Positions 37,370-47,800 of a stretch of DNA of 64,000 nucleotides are shown here, piece by piece. Both the position numbers and the translations under genes were made by a program. Origin of the DNA: Rubritalea marina DSM 17716 (GTDB taxonomy: Bacteria > Verrucomicrobiota > Verrucomicrobiia > Verrucomicrobiales > Akkermansiaceae); assembly GCF_000378105.1 (NCBI RefSeq), contig NZ_KB899247.1, forward strand, positions 247,728-311,727, read 5' to 3'. The notes beneath the pieces were generated by a model. That model searched no databases. It was not told the DNA's origin and saw only the letters and a list, made by a program, of their open reading frames with translations. Positions within the stretch are counted from its first letter, which is position 1. Each line of letters begins with the position of its first letter.

Positions 37370-38716
37370 TTAGAAACCCCCACCATGCCACTGCAGAAAC
37401 ACAGTGCCGTAGTTTGAGCCCCCAGAAATGCTATTGAACGCTGAAGAGCTTCCATAGATACCCGAACGGTGGTGAACGCCAACACCCAACCAAAGTTCTT
37501 CAAATGGGTCGAAGTTGAACACATCTGCTAGGTTTATATCAGCACTAATGTTTAGATAGTTCATCAATTGGCTTTCGTCTTCTCCTTTTCCAGCGAGATC
37601 AGTGCGCTCATAGTAATTCAGGTTACTCGCATAAGAAATACCCTCAGCAGCTCCAAGTCGGATTCTCCATGGAGTCGGTAAGGTGTAAAAAAGTTTCACG
37701 GCCAAGACACCTTCGTAAGAAGAAGCCTGAACATCTGAGCTATGGTGAACCACAAAGCCCGGAGTTAAGTAGAGCTCGATAGGAGCACCAAATAAGGTGT
37801 CGGATAGTGGGTGGCCATAGAAAATCGAAGTCATCGTGACATCGGCATCATCCTCGGTGTCAAAACTACCAGAAGGGATGCTCTCAAAATTCGAGGTGGT
37901 CCCCCAGCCATGGGCAATCTTCCAGAACGGCTTTGCCTCTAGTGAGGACTTCTTCACTGGTTCGGCATCGAAAAACCCAAGTCCTAGGTAAAGTTCATAG
38001 GCAAAGTTATCTTCCACGAAGTCACTCTTCCCGGCTTGATTGCCTAACCAAGAACCTTTGACCTGACCTTCAAGGTGAAGGTTACTGATGAGCTGACGAC
38101 GTACCTTGAGTTTGGCGCTGCTGTTGAGACCTGCGCTCAGGCTCTGCGAATCCAATCCATAGTAATGAGAATTAAAATCTGAGGACAGCACCCCTATTTG
38201 CGCCTCAGGGAAAAACCTCCACCCTCCAGTCCTATAGTCACCAGCGAAACGTACTGCAGACTGCATACGGCCATGGACGTCACTCAAGACCTCAAACTGC
38301 ACTTGGCTGTTATCATCTAACTTGTAGAAGGCTTGAATACCGAGATCACCTTCCACTCCACTATCGATTTGCTTGTATTCATTCGGAATATCAAGGAAGC
38401 GGTAGCGGCCGATGGCATTAAAGCCAGCGTACTCGTTCTCCCACAACTTCACTCCAGCATAGTCACCACGGAGGAAAAATCGCTCTCCCTCGTAGTAAAA
38501 CAATGGCATCACGTCATCAGTACTAGAGGATGAAGACTTGTATGGCACATTGGCATAACGCACGGCCATCGCCAAGCCCCACTCAGGAGCAAGCGCTTCA
38601 TCTTCTACGGTCAGTGGTACAAGAGCATCTGGTGCTTCCTTAGCCGATGCTGAGGAAAGCGCACAAACGACAGCTGCTAGTGACGCCAAGTACGGCAAAT
38701 TGTTGTGGTGCTTCAT
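37370..38716 (-). CDS. outer-membrane beta-barrel protein, MipA/OmpV-like
   Basis: This 448-residue precursor has a signal peptide (MKHHNNLPYLASLAAVVCAL, cleavage after SASA) and many alternating aromatic strands. It ends in ...LQWHGGGF, with phenylalanine as the last residue, as usual for barrels. The N-terminal blocks (GLAMAVRYANVPY, MPLFYYEGERFFLRG, YAGFNAIGRYRF) resemble the MipA/OmpV group. Its cargo or partner is unknown. ATG 38716 gives the signal peptide; an in-frame start at 38752 adds 12 residues without support. Confidence 0.7.
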   Translation of the reverse strand: MKHHNNLPYLASLAAVVCALSSASAKEAPDALVPLTVEDEALAPEWGLAMAVRYANVPYKSSSSSTDDVMPLFYYEGERFFLRGDYAGVKLWENEYAGFNAIGRYRFLDIPNEYKQIDSGVEGDLGIQAFYKLDDNSQVQFEVLSDVHGRMQSAVRFAGDYRTGGWRFFPEAQIGVLSSDFNSHYYGLDSQSLSAGLNSSAKLKVRRQLISNLHLEGQVKGSWLGNQAGKSDFVEDNFAYELYLGLGFFDAEPVKKSSLEAKPFWKIAHGWGTTSNFESIPSGSFDTEDDADVTMTSIFYGHPLSDTLFGAPIELYLTPGFVVHHSSDVQASSYEGVLAVKLFYTLPTPWRIRLGAAEGISYASNLNYYERTDLAGKGEDESQLMNYLNISADINLADVFNFDPFEELWLGVGVHHRSGIYGSSSAFNSISGGSNYGTVFLQWHGGGF

Positions 38717-38851
38717 TGCGCTTGTTATGGGCAAGAAGTCCTCACGAGTCAACCTCTTGTTAGCTTAGAGAGCGCGAAGCTCTGGGATAAAAAATCCGCC
38801 ATGGAATCGAGCCCGTGACGGATGAATAAGTGCGAACTCAATCGGAAGCGT

Positions 38852-40519
38852 TTATTTCTTTTTAGCCCATGAGTCACGCAAGCCAACCGTACGATTGAAG
38901 CGCAACTCACCATCAAGCGTGTCAGCACAGAAATAGCCAACACGTTCAAACTGAAAGACAGCGCCATGACTCACATCCGCAAGTGTGGGTTCGAGCTTAG
39001 CCCCTTTGATGACTTGCATGCTCTCTGGATTGAGACAATTCATGAATCCACCTTCGTGAGCGTCAGGATTCTCCTCGGTGAAGAGTCGATCGTAGAGGTG
39101 CACTTCGGCCGTGTGTGCGTGCGCGGCACTAACCCAATGGATGGCCGCCTTGCACTTCACTCCTTCTGGCGGATTTTGCCCCACTGTGCCAGGAAGGTAA
39201 TCCACATGCACAGCGGTCACATTGCCTTCAGCATCGGTGTCATGACTCGTGTATTGGAGAATATAGCCACCGCGTAATCGCACCGCGCGTCCGGGACCGA
39301 GGCGAAAATATTTTTTGGGTGGGTCTTCCATGAAGTCATCGCGCTCGATAAACACCTCCTTAGCAAGTGGCACCTTCCGCGTGCCAGCTTCAGGATCCTC
39401 AGGATTGTTCTGGCATTCCATCTCCTCAACATGCCCATCCTCCCAATTATCAATGACTACCTTGAGTGGCTCAAGCACGCCCATGCGACGTGATGCAATT
39501 TGATTGAGATGAGAACGTAGTTCAAACTCCAATAGCGCCACATCCGTGGTCGCATTGAATTTGGTAACACCCACTTTATGGATAAAACGCTTAATCGATT
39601 CAGGCGTGTAACCCCGGCGACGCATGCCTGACAACGTTGGCAAACGTGGGTCGTCCCAGCCACTCACGATCCCCTCCTCTACGAGCTGAAGAAGCTTGCG
39701 CTTGCTCATCACTGTGTTGGTCAGATTGAGCCTAGAAAACTCAATCTGACGTGGCGTAGCAGGTGTTGGGCAATGCTCTACAACCCATTCGTAGAGCGGG
39801 CGATGGTCCTCAAACTCTAGAGAACAAAGTGAATGGGTGACCCCCTCTTTCGCATCTTCCAATGGATGCGCAAAGTCGTACATTGGGTAGATTTTCCACT
39901 GATCACCTGTGTTGTGGTGGTCGACATTCAACACGCGGTAAATTGCCGGATCGCGCATGTTCATGTTCGGTGCTGCCATGTCGATTTTGGCGCGAAGCAC
40001 TGCAGCTCCAGCCTCAAAATCGCCATCACGCATTCTCTCAAACAAGGCAAGATTCTCATCAACGGAAGAATCACGGTAGGGTGAATCTGAACCTGGAGTA
40101 TTCACATTACCTCTAGCTTCACGCATTTCTTCGACACTCTGAAGATCCACATATGCGTCACCTTCACGAATCAGGTGCAGTGCACACTCATAGAAGTAAT
40201 CGAAATAGTTCGATGCGTAGTAAGCTTCCTGCCCCCAATCAAAGCCCAGCCACGCCACATCCTTCTTGATGCTTTCGACATATTCAATGTCTTCCTTGAT
40301 CGGGTTGGTATCATCAAAGCGCAAGTTGCACTTTGCCTGAACCGCCTGATTCTCTTGGGCAATTCCAAAATTGATACAAATCGCCTTGGCATGGCCAATG
40401 TGAAGGTAGCCATTCGGTTCTGGAGGAAACCTGGTAAGGATACTAGCATGTTTGCCACTCGCCAGGTCCTCAGCGATAATCTCTCTGATAAAGTCGTTCT
40501 TTGCTTCTGAATTGCTCAT
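38852..40519 (-). CDS. glnS: glutaminyl-tRNA synthetase
   Basis: GlnS charges tRNA-Gln directly. The 555-residue protein has FPPEPNGYLHIGHAK near residues 32-46 and the KMSKS-equivalent VMSKRKLLQL near 268. It is closely similar to E. coli GlnS in the N-terminal region (EDLASGKH, LRFDDTNP). ATG 40519 fits the family start; a start at 40552 would add 11 residues. Confidence 0.96.
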   Translation of the reverse strand: MSNSEAKNDFIREIIAEDLASGKHASILTRFPPEPNGYLHIGHAKAICINFGIAQENQAVQAKCNLRFDDTNPIKEDIEYVESIKKDVAWLGFDWGQEAYYASNYFDYFYECALHLIREGDAYVDLQSVEEMREARGNVNTPGSDSPYRDSSVDENLALFERMRDGDFEAGAAVLRAKIDMAAPNMNMRDPAIYRVLNVDHHNTGDQWKIYPMYDFAHPLEDAKEGVTHSLCSLEFEDHRPLYEWVVEHCPTPATPRQIEFSRLNLTNTVMSKRKLLQLVEEGIVSGWDDPRLPTLSGMRRRGYTPESIKRFIHKVGVTKFNATTDVALLEFELRSHLNQIASRRMGVLEPLKVVIDNWEDGHVEEMECQNNPEDPEAGTRKVPLAKEVFIERDDFMEDPPKKYFRLGPGRAVRLRGGYILQYTSHDTDAEGNVTAVHVDYLPGTVGQNPPEGVKCKAAIHWVSAAHAHTAEVHLYDRLFTEENPDAHEGGFMNCLNPESMQVIKGAKLEPTLADVSHGAVFQFERVGYFCADTLDGELRFNRTVGLRDSWAKKK

Positions 40520-40694
40520 GTTGTTGTCAATCGCACGTGCTGCAACGTTCATGCGTCAATTATCTGATCCATGCAATACCTATCGCCCTCATCCACCTAC
40601 TTTTAGCCAGCCAAGCGATCCTTGAAGCAAGATCTAACAATATCTGAAAAAGTTTCCTATTGCACGGAGGCGGATTTTTCCTACATATATTGCC

Positions 40695-41135
40695 ATGCAC
40701 CGCACGATTCAGCACCTAAGCCTCAGTGGCATCGTTCTTCTTAGCGCGCACTGTGGCAGCATGAACGAAACCATTTATCTAGACCCGAACTTTCAACCAG
40801 CTCGGTCGGCAACTGATAAGGCTGACACTACTGCATCTGAAGAAAGCGCAGGCTCTGACGCACCAATCGCTCATGCTCCTGTGCCACAAAGCACCGTGGA
40901 AGTAGAAGCGGCAGCTGATGTGGCAGCAGCCACGGCCATCAACAAAAAAGAAGTCAAAGCACCTGTCGCGCAGGAACTTGCCCCACCAAAACCCAAACCA
41001 AGCTCAAGTGCTAGTTCACCATTCATCCAGCCAGATGTTTACGGTATTCCCTCAAATAAAGAATTGAATGAAACCAGCACCCCAATCAACAGCGGAGGAA
41101 ACTCGCGACGTCTCGGTGTGCCTAGCAATCCTTAG
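40695..41135 (+). CDS. exported low-complexity protein, possible lipoprotein
   Basis: This 146-residue protein has a hydrophobic N-terminus ending in SAHC, where a lipoprotein cysteine would be. The residue before the cysteine is His, an unusual lipobox. The rest is rich in Ala, Pro, Ser and Glu (e.g. APPKPKPSSSASS) with no domain I recognise. Candidate -10 elements lie within 15 bp of the ATG. A Verrucomicrobiota-specific envelope protein is plausible. Confidence 0.55.
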   Translation: MHRTIQHLSLSGIVLLSAHCGSMNETIYLDPNFQPARSATDKADTTASEESAGSDAPIAHAPVPQSTVEVEAAADVAAATAINKKEVKAPVAQELAPPKPKPSSSASSPFIQPDVYGIPSNKELNETSTPINSGGNSRRLGVPSNP

Positions 41136-41218
41136 CCTCCTTGATCAACAAGCCAGTGTCACGTCACTGCTACGACATTTCGCTTTCCAGCCCAGCAGAA
41201 TTGCTACAGCATTCCTAC

Positions 41219-41755
41219 ATGGCAACGATCTTACTCGGTATTTCTGGCTCCATCGCAGCGTATAAAGCTGCCGACATTGCTTCTGCTCTCAATAAAGACG
41301 GACATGAAGTGCATTGTGTCATGACGAAGTCAGCCACTGAGTTTATCCCGCCCTTCACCTTGCAGACTCTATCGCGCAACCCAGTACTCGTTTCCTTACA
41401 AGATGAAAAGAATAGCTGGAAGCCGGGTCACATCGATCTCGCTGACCGCGCTGATCTGCTGGTAGTCGTTCCCGCTAGTGCCAACACCATTGCCAATTTT
41501 GCTAACGGCCTCGCACCCGACCCACTGTGTAGCATCTATTTGGCTACACGTGCCAAAACCTTGATCTGCCCAGCAATGAATGGCAAAATGTGGGACCATG
41601 TCGCCACCCAGCGTAATGTCGCACAGCTCAAGCTCGATGGAGCGGACTTCTTCGGCCCCGATAGTAATGGCATGCTAGCCTGCGGGTATGAAGGGAAAGG
41701 CCGCCTAATGCCCGTGGATGAGATTTTAGATTACATCCGAAAGTCTCTGGCCTAG
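41219..41755 (+). CDS. coaC: phosphopantothenoylcysteine decarboxylase (CoaC)
   Basis: This flavoprotein decarboxylates 4'-phosphopantothenoyl-cysteine in coenzyme A synthesis. The 178 residues carry GISGSIAAYKAA (residues 8-19), the conserved His71 in KPGHIDLADR, the FMN-site PASANT near 85-90, PAMNGKMW near 119-126 and the catalytic Cys155 in ACGYEGKGR. ATG 41219 gives the family start; the frame opens earlier at 41141. In most bacteria this domain is fused to CoaB, but here CoaB is a separate gene 68 bp downstream. Confidence 0.9.
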   Translation: MATILLGISGSIAAYKAADIASALNKDGHEVHCVMTKSATEFIPPFTLQTLSRNPVLVSLQDEKNSWKPGHIDLADRADLLVVVPASANTIANFANGLAPDPLCSIYLATRAKTLICPAMNGKMWDHVATQRNVAQLKLDGADFFGPDSNGMLACGYEGKGRLMPVDEILDYIRKSLA

Positions 41756-41823
41756 GCATCTCACACGACCATTATTCTATCGTTACTGGCGGAATAAAGT
41801 CAGCCCATCCCCATCTACCCACC

Positions 41824-42468
41824 ATGCCTAAACATTTTCTTATCACTGCCGGCCCGACTCGCGAGGCTATCGATCCAGTTCGCTACATTAGCAATCATTC
41901 TTCAGGCAAAATGGGCTACGCCATTGCAGGGGCCGCCGCTCATGAAGGGCATCGCGTCACGCTCATTTCTGGCCCTACCACTCTGGATGTGCCACACGGC
42001 GTTGATTTCCTGCCCGTAGAGACCGCACAAGAGATGTACGAAGCCACGGAGCGCTATATCAAAAAAGCCGACATAGCGGTCTTTGCAGCCGCGGTGGCTG
42101 ATTACCGTCCTATTGCTGTCCCTGATCAGAAAATCAAAAAATCTTCTGACACGATGACCATCGAATTGGTGAAGAACCCGGACATCTTAGCCTCAGCACG
42201 CAGCCAGTTTGGCTTCAATGGAACCTTGATTGGCTTTGCCGCCGAAACAGAGAATGTGATCGAGAACGCGCGCGGCAAACTCGAGCGCAAACAATGCGAT
42301 TTGATTGTGGCTAATGATGTCTCTCGTAAAGACATCGGCTTCAATACCGCCGATAACGAACTTAACCTCGTCTTCCCCAAAAAAGTCAGCTCCTTGGAGA
42401 AGGCCTCTAAAACAAGCCTCGCCATGGAGCTGGTAAACATCGCCCTGGAATTAAACCAGGGCGAGTAA
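41824..42468 (+). CDS. coaB: phosphopantothenate--cysteine ligase (CoaB)
   Basis: CoaB joins cysteine to 4'-phosphopantothenate. The 214-residue protein has the usual CoaB blocks: ITAGPTREAIDPVR near residues 7-20, ISNHSSGKMG near 21-30, AAVADYRP near 80-87 and KNPDIL near 117-122. A perfect 8-bp stem-loop (42441-42463) lies in its last codons. It is the separate second half of what is usually the CoaBC fusion. Confidence 0.92.
   Translation: MPKHFLITAGPTREAIDPVRYISNHSSGKMGYAIAGAAAHEGHRVTLISGPTTLDVPHGVDFLPVETAQEMYEATERYIKKADIAVFAAAVADYRPIAVPDQKIKKSSDTMTIELVKNPDILASARSQFGFNGTLIGFAAETENVIENARGKLERKQCDLIVANDVSRKDIGFNTADNELNLVFPKKVSSLEKASKTSLAMELVNIALELNQGE
42441..42463. terminator. stem-loop in the coaB 3' end
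   Basis: CGCCCTGG and CCAGGGCG are separated by 7 nt, inside the final codons of coaB and 16 bp from the convergent cytochrome gene. There is no T-run. It may be a terminator or RNA-stabilising hairpin. Confidence 0.45.
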
Positions 42469-42484
42469 GGGTATGCTTGGAGAC

Positions 42485-44680
42485 TTATTTCTCTAGCTCT
42501 TCAATCGTCCAAGGACTCTTGCGATTTCTGTATTGGTGACGAATTTGTCTTACTTCCTTATCAGTAATCAGCTTCGCAGAGTTGCCCCAAGTATTACGAA
42601 TGTAGGTCAACACATCAGCGATGTACTTGTCATCGTGGCTCGCCAGCGACTCCATTGCACCCGGGTAAGTCTTGCCGTCGATAGGGCCAATCAATCCATG
42701 CATTGCAATCTTGATCAGTTTCTTAGGATCGCCAGTCACACGTGGTGAGCCAACGAGAGGAGCTGCGAGAGTAGAATCAGTCCCGGCCATCGGAGTTCCT
42801 AATCCGTCATTACCGTGGCAGGCAAAACAAAGTGATTTGTAATGCTTGGCACCGCTCTGCATGACGCGTTCAAAGTGTGGACCTTTACCTTTGAGGGCTT
42901 GTTGGAATTCTCTCCATTCACGCGCCTTACGCATGTCTTCCTTCCATTGGTTGATGTGCATTTTCACCACAGGATGGTTTTCATGCTTCACCACCATCTC
43001 ATCGCGATACTTCACGACTGCTGGAGAATGAGCATTTTCTTTAGCACTCAAGAATGCTTGTACCAACACCTGTGGTTCAGAGACATCAAGTAGTAGTTTA
43101 TCGTAAATCGCCATCGCCGCTGGGTCATTCTTCTTCAGCAATGGATCAAGGATACGCAGTGCGTGAACGGCCACTCTTGGATCACTTCCAAAGATTTGTG
43201 ACTTCAACACCTCTGTAGGCACGGCATCAATACCGTCCATAGTCCAGAGGATTTCAATCTTCTCTTGGCTGTCCTTAGACTTCGAGAATGCTGATTTGAG
43301 CGGTTCGATAAGGTTCTTCTCATTACGAAGCACGAGGAGCTTTCTTGCGGTGCTACGATGCCAACCATTTTTATGGCCAAGATAAGCAATCAACTCAGTG
43401 CTGCTTTTATCGAGCAACTTAGGAGCAGGCGTTTTCTTGTTGAAGTCCTCAGGCACGAGGCGGTAGATACGCCCCATCTGGACGTTCTTGTAAAGACCGT
43501 ACTCATCAATCACGTTACGGAGGTATGTGCCTTTCTGTGTCCAAGCAGATTCCTGGATGATACCACGATACATGTCCACAATGTAGAGAGCTCCGTCTGG
43601 GCCAGTTCTCAAATTGATTGGGCGGAAGTTGGCATCAGTCGAACGAATAAACTCTGACTTAGGATACGCATTCTTCATCACCTTATATCCCTTTGAGGTA
43701 TCCACATTTGCACGGCGGATCAATCGACCCACTGGTTCGCAGAGTAAATAACTGCCATAAAATTCAGGCATAAGATCACCTCGGTAGACTCCGTGACCAC
43801 AGGCTGCTGTCACGTGGTTTAGCGTGTTATTCTCACGCAAACGGCGACGGCCACCTTGTGTATCAGGAATATTGTCGATAGGCCAAACCTCGTTGAACCC
43901 CTCTTCGAGCTCACCAGGGAACTTACTTGAGGAATACGCAATTGGAGTCTGGAAATACTGGAAACTCACTTCCAAGCCGGAAAACCCTGTAGCGAAGTTA
44001 CCATCATCATCGTGATCAAGTCCCCACTGAGTGTTGGAAGAACGTGAAAAAATACGCTCTACTTTGCCATCACGCATGCGGAAGCGTTCGCCACCTTTTG
44101 AGGTGTAGATCCAGTTATCAATATTCCAGATGAGGCCGCTTGCCTGGTGCTCCATATTACCACCACGTGGCCCACCTTTGTACCAAAGCACCTTTTCATC
44201 TGCTTTGCCATCACCTGTGGTATCACGATAGGAATAAATATCTAGAGTGTCAGTTTCGCACAGGAGAACTCTGTCATCGAGCGGTAAGATCATGCGCGGT
44301 AAGTGCAAGCCATCGAGGAACACCGTGGATTTGTCCATCTTGCCATCACCATCCAAATCTTGGAGCTTCATCACACGACTCTTCTTCTCAGCTTGGCCGG
44401 TAGCATCCGCATCCTGCATGTATGTAGTCATCTCGAGGACATACATATTTCCGTTACCATCCCAAACACAGTCTACAGGCTCTTTGATCATCGGCTCAGA
44501 TGCAACAAGTTGCAATTTGTAGCCTTTAGGCACCTGGATAGTCTTCATGCTCTCTTCCGGGGAGAGAGGCTTTACCTTGGCATATAACGATTCATCGGTC
44601 TGCGGAACTGGAGACTCATTGCCGTAACTGGCGATGCTTCCAGCAGCAAACATAAGGGGTAATAGTGTTTTAATACTCAT
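42485..44680 (-). CDS. PVC-type propeller/HEAT/cytochrome c secreted protein
   Basis: This 731-residue exported protein (signal peptide from ATG 44680) follows the layout seen in Planctomycetota and Verrucomicrobiota. It has an N-terminal beta-propeller with Ca-binding-like DLDGDGKMDKS loops, a helical HEAT-like middle (~420-560) and a C-terminal cytochrome c domain. The heme motif is CFACHG near residue 618, with a later M in GTPMAGT as a possible axial ligand. Such proteins are thought to be periplasmic dehydrogenases, substrates unknown. It follows a 12-bp palindrome upstream and stands alone. Confidence 0.85.
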   Translation of the reverse strand: MSIKTLLPLMFAAGSIASYGNESPVPQTDESLYAKVKPLSPEESMKTIQVPKGYKLQLVASEPMIKEPVDCVWDGNGNMYVLEMTTYMQDADATGQAEKKSRVMKLQDLDGDGKMDKSTVFLDGLHLPRMILPLDDRVLLCETDTLDIYSYRDTTGDGKADEKVLWYKGGPRGGNMEHQASGLIWNIDNWIYTSKGGERFRMRDGKVERIFSRSSNTQWGLDHDDDGNFATGFSGLEVSFQYFQTPIAYSSSKFPGELEEGFNEVWPIDNIPDTQGGRRRLRENNTLNHVTAACGHGVYRGDLMPEFYGSYLLCEPVGRLIRRANVDTSKGYKVMKNAYPKSEFIRSTDANFRPINLRTGPDGALYIVDMYRGIIQESAWTQKGTYLRNVIDEYGLYKNVQMGRIYRLVPEDFNKKTPAPKLLDKSSTELIAYLGHKNGWHRSTARKLLVLRNEKNLIEPLKSAFSKSKDSQEKIEILWTMDGIDAVPTEVLKSQIFGSDPRVAVHALRILDPLLKKNDPAAMAIYDKLLLDVSEPQVLVQAFLSAKENAHSPAVVKYRDEMVVKHENHPVVKMHINQWKEDMRKAREWREFQQALKGKGPHFERVMQSGAKHYKSLCFACHGNDGLGTPMAGTDSTLAAPLVGSPRVTGDPKKLIKIAMHGLIGPIDGKTYPGAMESLASHDDKYIADVLTYIRNTWGNSAKLITDKEVRQIRHQYRNRKSPWTIEELEK

Positions 44681-44714
44681 TGTTGCGCTCTTAATTGTAG
44701 TGTTGCATTCTTTA

Positions 44715-44726
44715 ATACGATCGTAT
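44715..44726. promoter_or_regulatory. 12-bp perfect palindrome upstream of the cytochrome gene
   Basis: ATACGATCGTAT is perfectly self-complementary and lies 35 bp upstream of the cytochrome start. It could be an operator; no adjacent regulator gene supports this. Confidence 0.35.
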
Positions 44727-44755
44727 CTATCGCATTGTTTCGAATAATTCATAAA

Positions 44756-44783
44756 CCCCACACAGATAAATTACTGAGTGGGG
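44756..44783 (-). terminator. putative terminator of the autotransporter-repeat gene
   Basis: CCCCAC and GTGGGG enclose a 16-nt loop, with TTTAT following on the minus strand. It is a weak terminator 47 bp past the stop. Confidence 0.5.
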
Positions 44784-44829
44784 ATTAGGTGGTGGTGCTG
44801 GGAGAAAATAATGAGTAAGCGAATAGCAC

Positions 44830-47800
44830 TTACTGACGGCGGCGCCTGAGTAACATCGATGTGCTGCCCAGCAACACGAGGAAGGAAGTGGATGGCTCAG
44901 GTACTGCTGCCGTGACATTGATGATAACATCATTGCCAGATAAAATCAGCTGAAAATTCATGTCATGGATCACACCTTCCGTGATGGCTCCGAGTGATCC
45001 AGTCAGAGCAGCAGCATCAATGAGCGTGTATAGACCGGCGCTCAAGCCTCCAAGATTGGTGAAAGTGAAGTCATTGAGCTCTAGCCCATCAATGATCAAA
45101 TTACCCGCTGTGATCATATCTGCACCCGCTGCGCCAAGCTCAAATTGCAGGTCGCCTGCCGCTACGTCAGTAAGGTCTAGTGCACCAGAAATTGTCAGCG
45201 CAGTGCTGATTTGCGCATCGACGAGATCGATGGCTCCACCATTAAGAACCGTCACATCACCACCTATCGTACCAGTCCCGCCGAGAGCACCCCCGCTATT
45301 GACGAGGATTGTACCAGTCGCTCCGGAATAGGTGCCACTGACCAAAAGTAGCCCATCATTGATTTCAGTATCACCAATGTATGACGCGCTGTTGCCGGAG
45401 AGCTCCATCGTTCCTGCACCATTCTTCACCACGACAGCATTGGCACCGCCGGTGATCGAAGTGGACACATCAAGTGCCACATCATCGGTGGAACTTGCCA
45501 CGTTGAAATTAAACTTCTGGACATCCTGCAGCGACATTGCGCCACCGCTGATGTAATTGGTAGCACCTCCATTGGTGGTGAGGTCCGTGCCAACTTCATC
45601 TAGAGTCTGAAATATCGAGGCTCCTGTAAATTGTAAAGTATTCCCCCCATTGCTATCAAAATTGAAGCTCTTGTTATAGAATACCAAGTACCCACCTGCA
45701 TTCTCTGCATGGAAGGTGCTTCCGTTGTTGATATTGATATTAGATGCCGAGTACCACTGGAACAAGTCGTTCAGCGAGCTCACATATCTAAGTTCACCAC
45801 CATTCACCGTGGTGTCTCCCTGGTAGGTATCAAATGCAGGAGCCACATTATCATTGATTGTGAGTCTACCTGCACCCTCTTTGACCAAGCCGCCAACGTT
45901 GGTGACATCCATCTGTTGAGCATGTGTCACATCCTGGCCGTTGGTATCAATACGGATCGCATCAGTACTATTCTTCACACGGCTAGAGTAGTCGGCACCC
46001 GCACTATTCGCGGTGTGACGAAGCGTGCCACCAGTGAACGTAATGTCACCACCGTTACCCAATGCTCCTGAAACTCCCGCCACTTCTGCAGCATCAGCTT
46101 CAAGCACTCCTTGAGCAAGGGTCGTCGTACCCGTATAAGTGTTGGCAGCGCCAAGCGACAACACACCTGTACCGTTTTTCGTAAGTCCACCCGTGTTGGT
46201 AGAATCAATGATCCCTGCCAGAGTCACATCCTGGCCATTTGTATCCAATGTGATTGCTGATGTGCTGTTCGCGAAACGCGTGGAATAATCAGTAGACGCA
46301 CTATTAGCGGTGTACTCAAGCTGACCACCCGTAAACGTGATGTCACCACCATTACCAAGCGCGCCCGACACGCCAACATTATCTGCTGCATCGGCAATGA
46401 TGGTACCAGCTTCAATTGTTGTAGAACCGGTGTAAATGTTTTGAGCCGTGAATGTCTGAGCTCCCACACCAGATTTCTTAATCCCCCCTGTTCCAAAAAG
46501 AATGCCGTCATATGAACCCGCGACAGCATTTGCAATATTGAGCTCGTTCCCCGCATCAAGCTGAGTCCACCCACCCAAAGCTCCACCACCAGTCAAACCA
46601 CCAATCGTTTCAGTATTGCCAGTACCACCAACGTGAAAAATAGCACCTGAAGCATTCGCTAGATTGACAATCGAAGTGTCGCCAATATCTAGACCTGATC
46701 GAATCTCTAACACCCCAGCATTGATCTGCGTGCTCCCGGTATAGGAACTTCCGATCACAGCGCCACCATCAGTAGCACTACTTTTATTATTTAAGATCTG
46801 CGTACCAGCCCCATTCTTCACGAGACTCAAATCACCTTCGAAGCGACCTTGGTATTCAAATATTCCTGCGTCTGTATTCAGGGTGAGCGTGCTAGCTCCA
46901 CCTGTTGTGGTCACCTTTTGATCCCCTCCTACATCACTAAAAAAGCTGTAAATATTCAACGAACCCACGGTCTGATCCTGCCCATTCAAATCCAAGGTAC
47001 CGCTGGATTGACCGTGCGTGCTCCAGCCAAAAAACACGTCCGTACCGGTTGGCATGGCATCGGTGACTCCAAGCTTCAAGTAACCGCCAAAATTGATAGT
47101 GGTATTCCCCCAGGTGTTGCCAGCAACATTCAACTCAGATGCATTTGCTTCGGAATTGCCACTACTCGTAACGGTGAATTGCCCCGTCCCAAGGTTCACA
47201 GAGTTTGTATCGACGATAAAATTAGAACCATTCAAGCCCAAGCCTGCATTATTCGTGCTAGTCACACCGCCGCTCAAGGTAATTCCTCCTCCACGAAAAT
47301 CAACATTACCAGTCGGGGTGAGTGTGATCGCACCTGTGACCGTACCTCCACCAGTTCCACCATTGATTGAACCAGCCCCATTATGGTTGATCACAATATC
47401 ATCCGCCACAGTGGCTCCGCTGACTATAGCGAGCTGGCCACCATTGAGAACCGTGTTACCAGCGGCTGAACCAAGACTCGCACCATTGTTAACGAACAAA
47501 GATCCTCCATTGAGGGTGGTAACGCCTGTGTAGGTATTCGCTGTGTAGAGAAATAAAATGCCAGTCCCACTTTTCGTCACCGCCCCAGAACCAGCAATCC
47601 CATCCCCCACAATGACGTAGGTGCCAGTAGTGTCAAATGTGACATCATTCGGAGTGGTGGTTCCAGAAATTGCTACGTTACCAGCACCTGTATCCCCAAA
47701 CAGAACATCATCGCCATCATTGTATGTATCAAGACCCCAACTAGTGGCATCAGACCCACCTGTCCAAATCATGTCCGTACTTCCATCCCAGGTGACTGTG

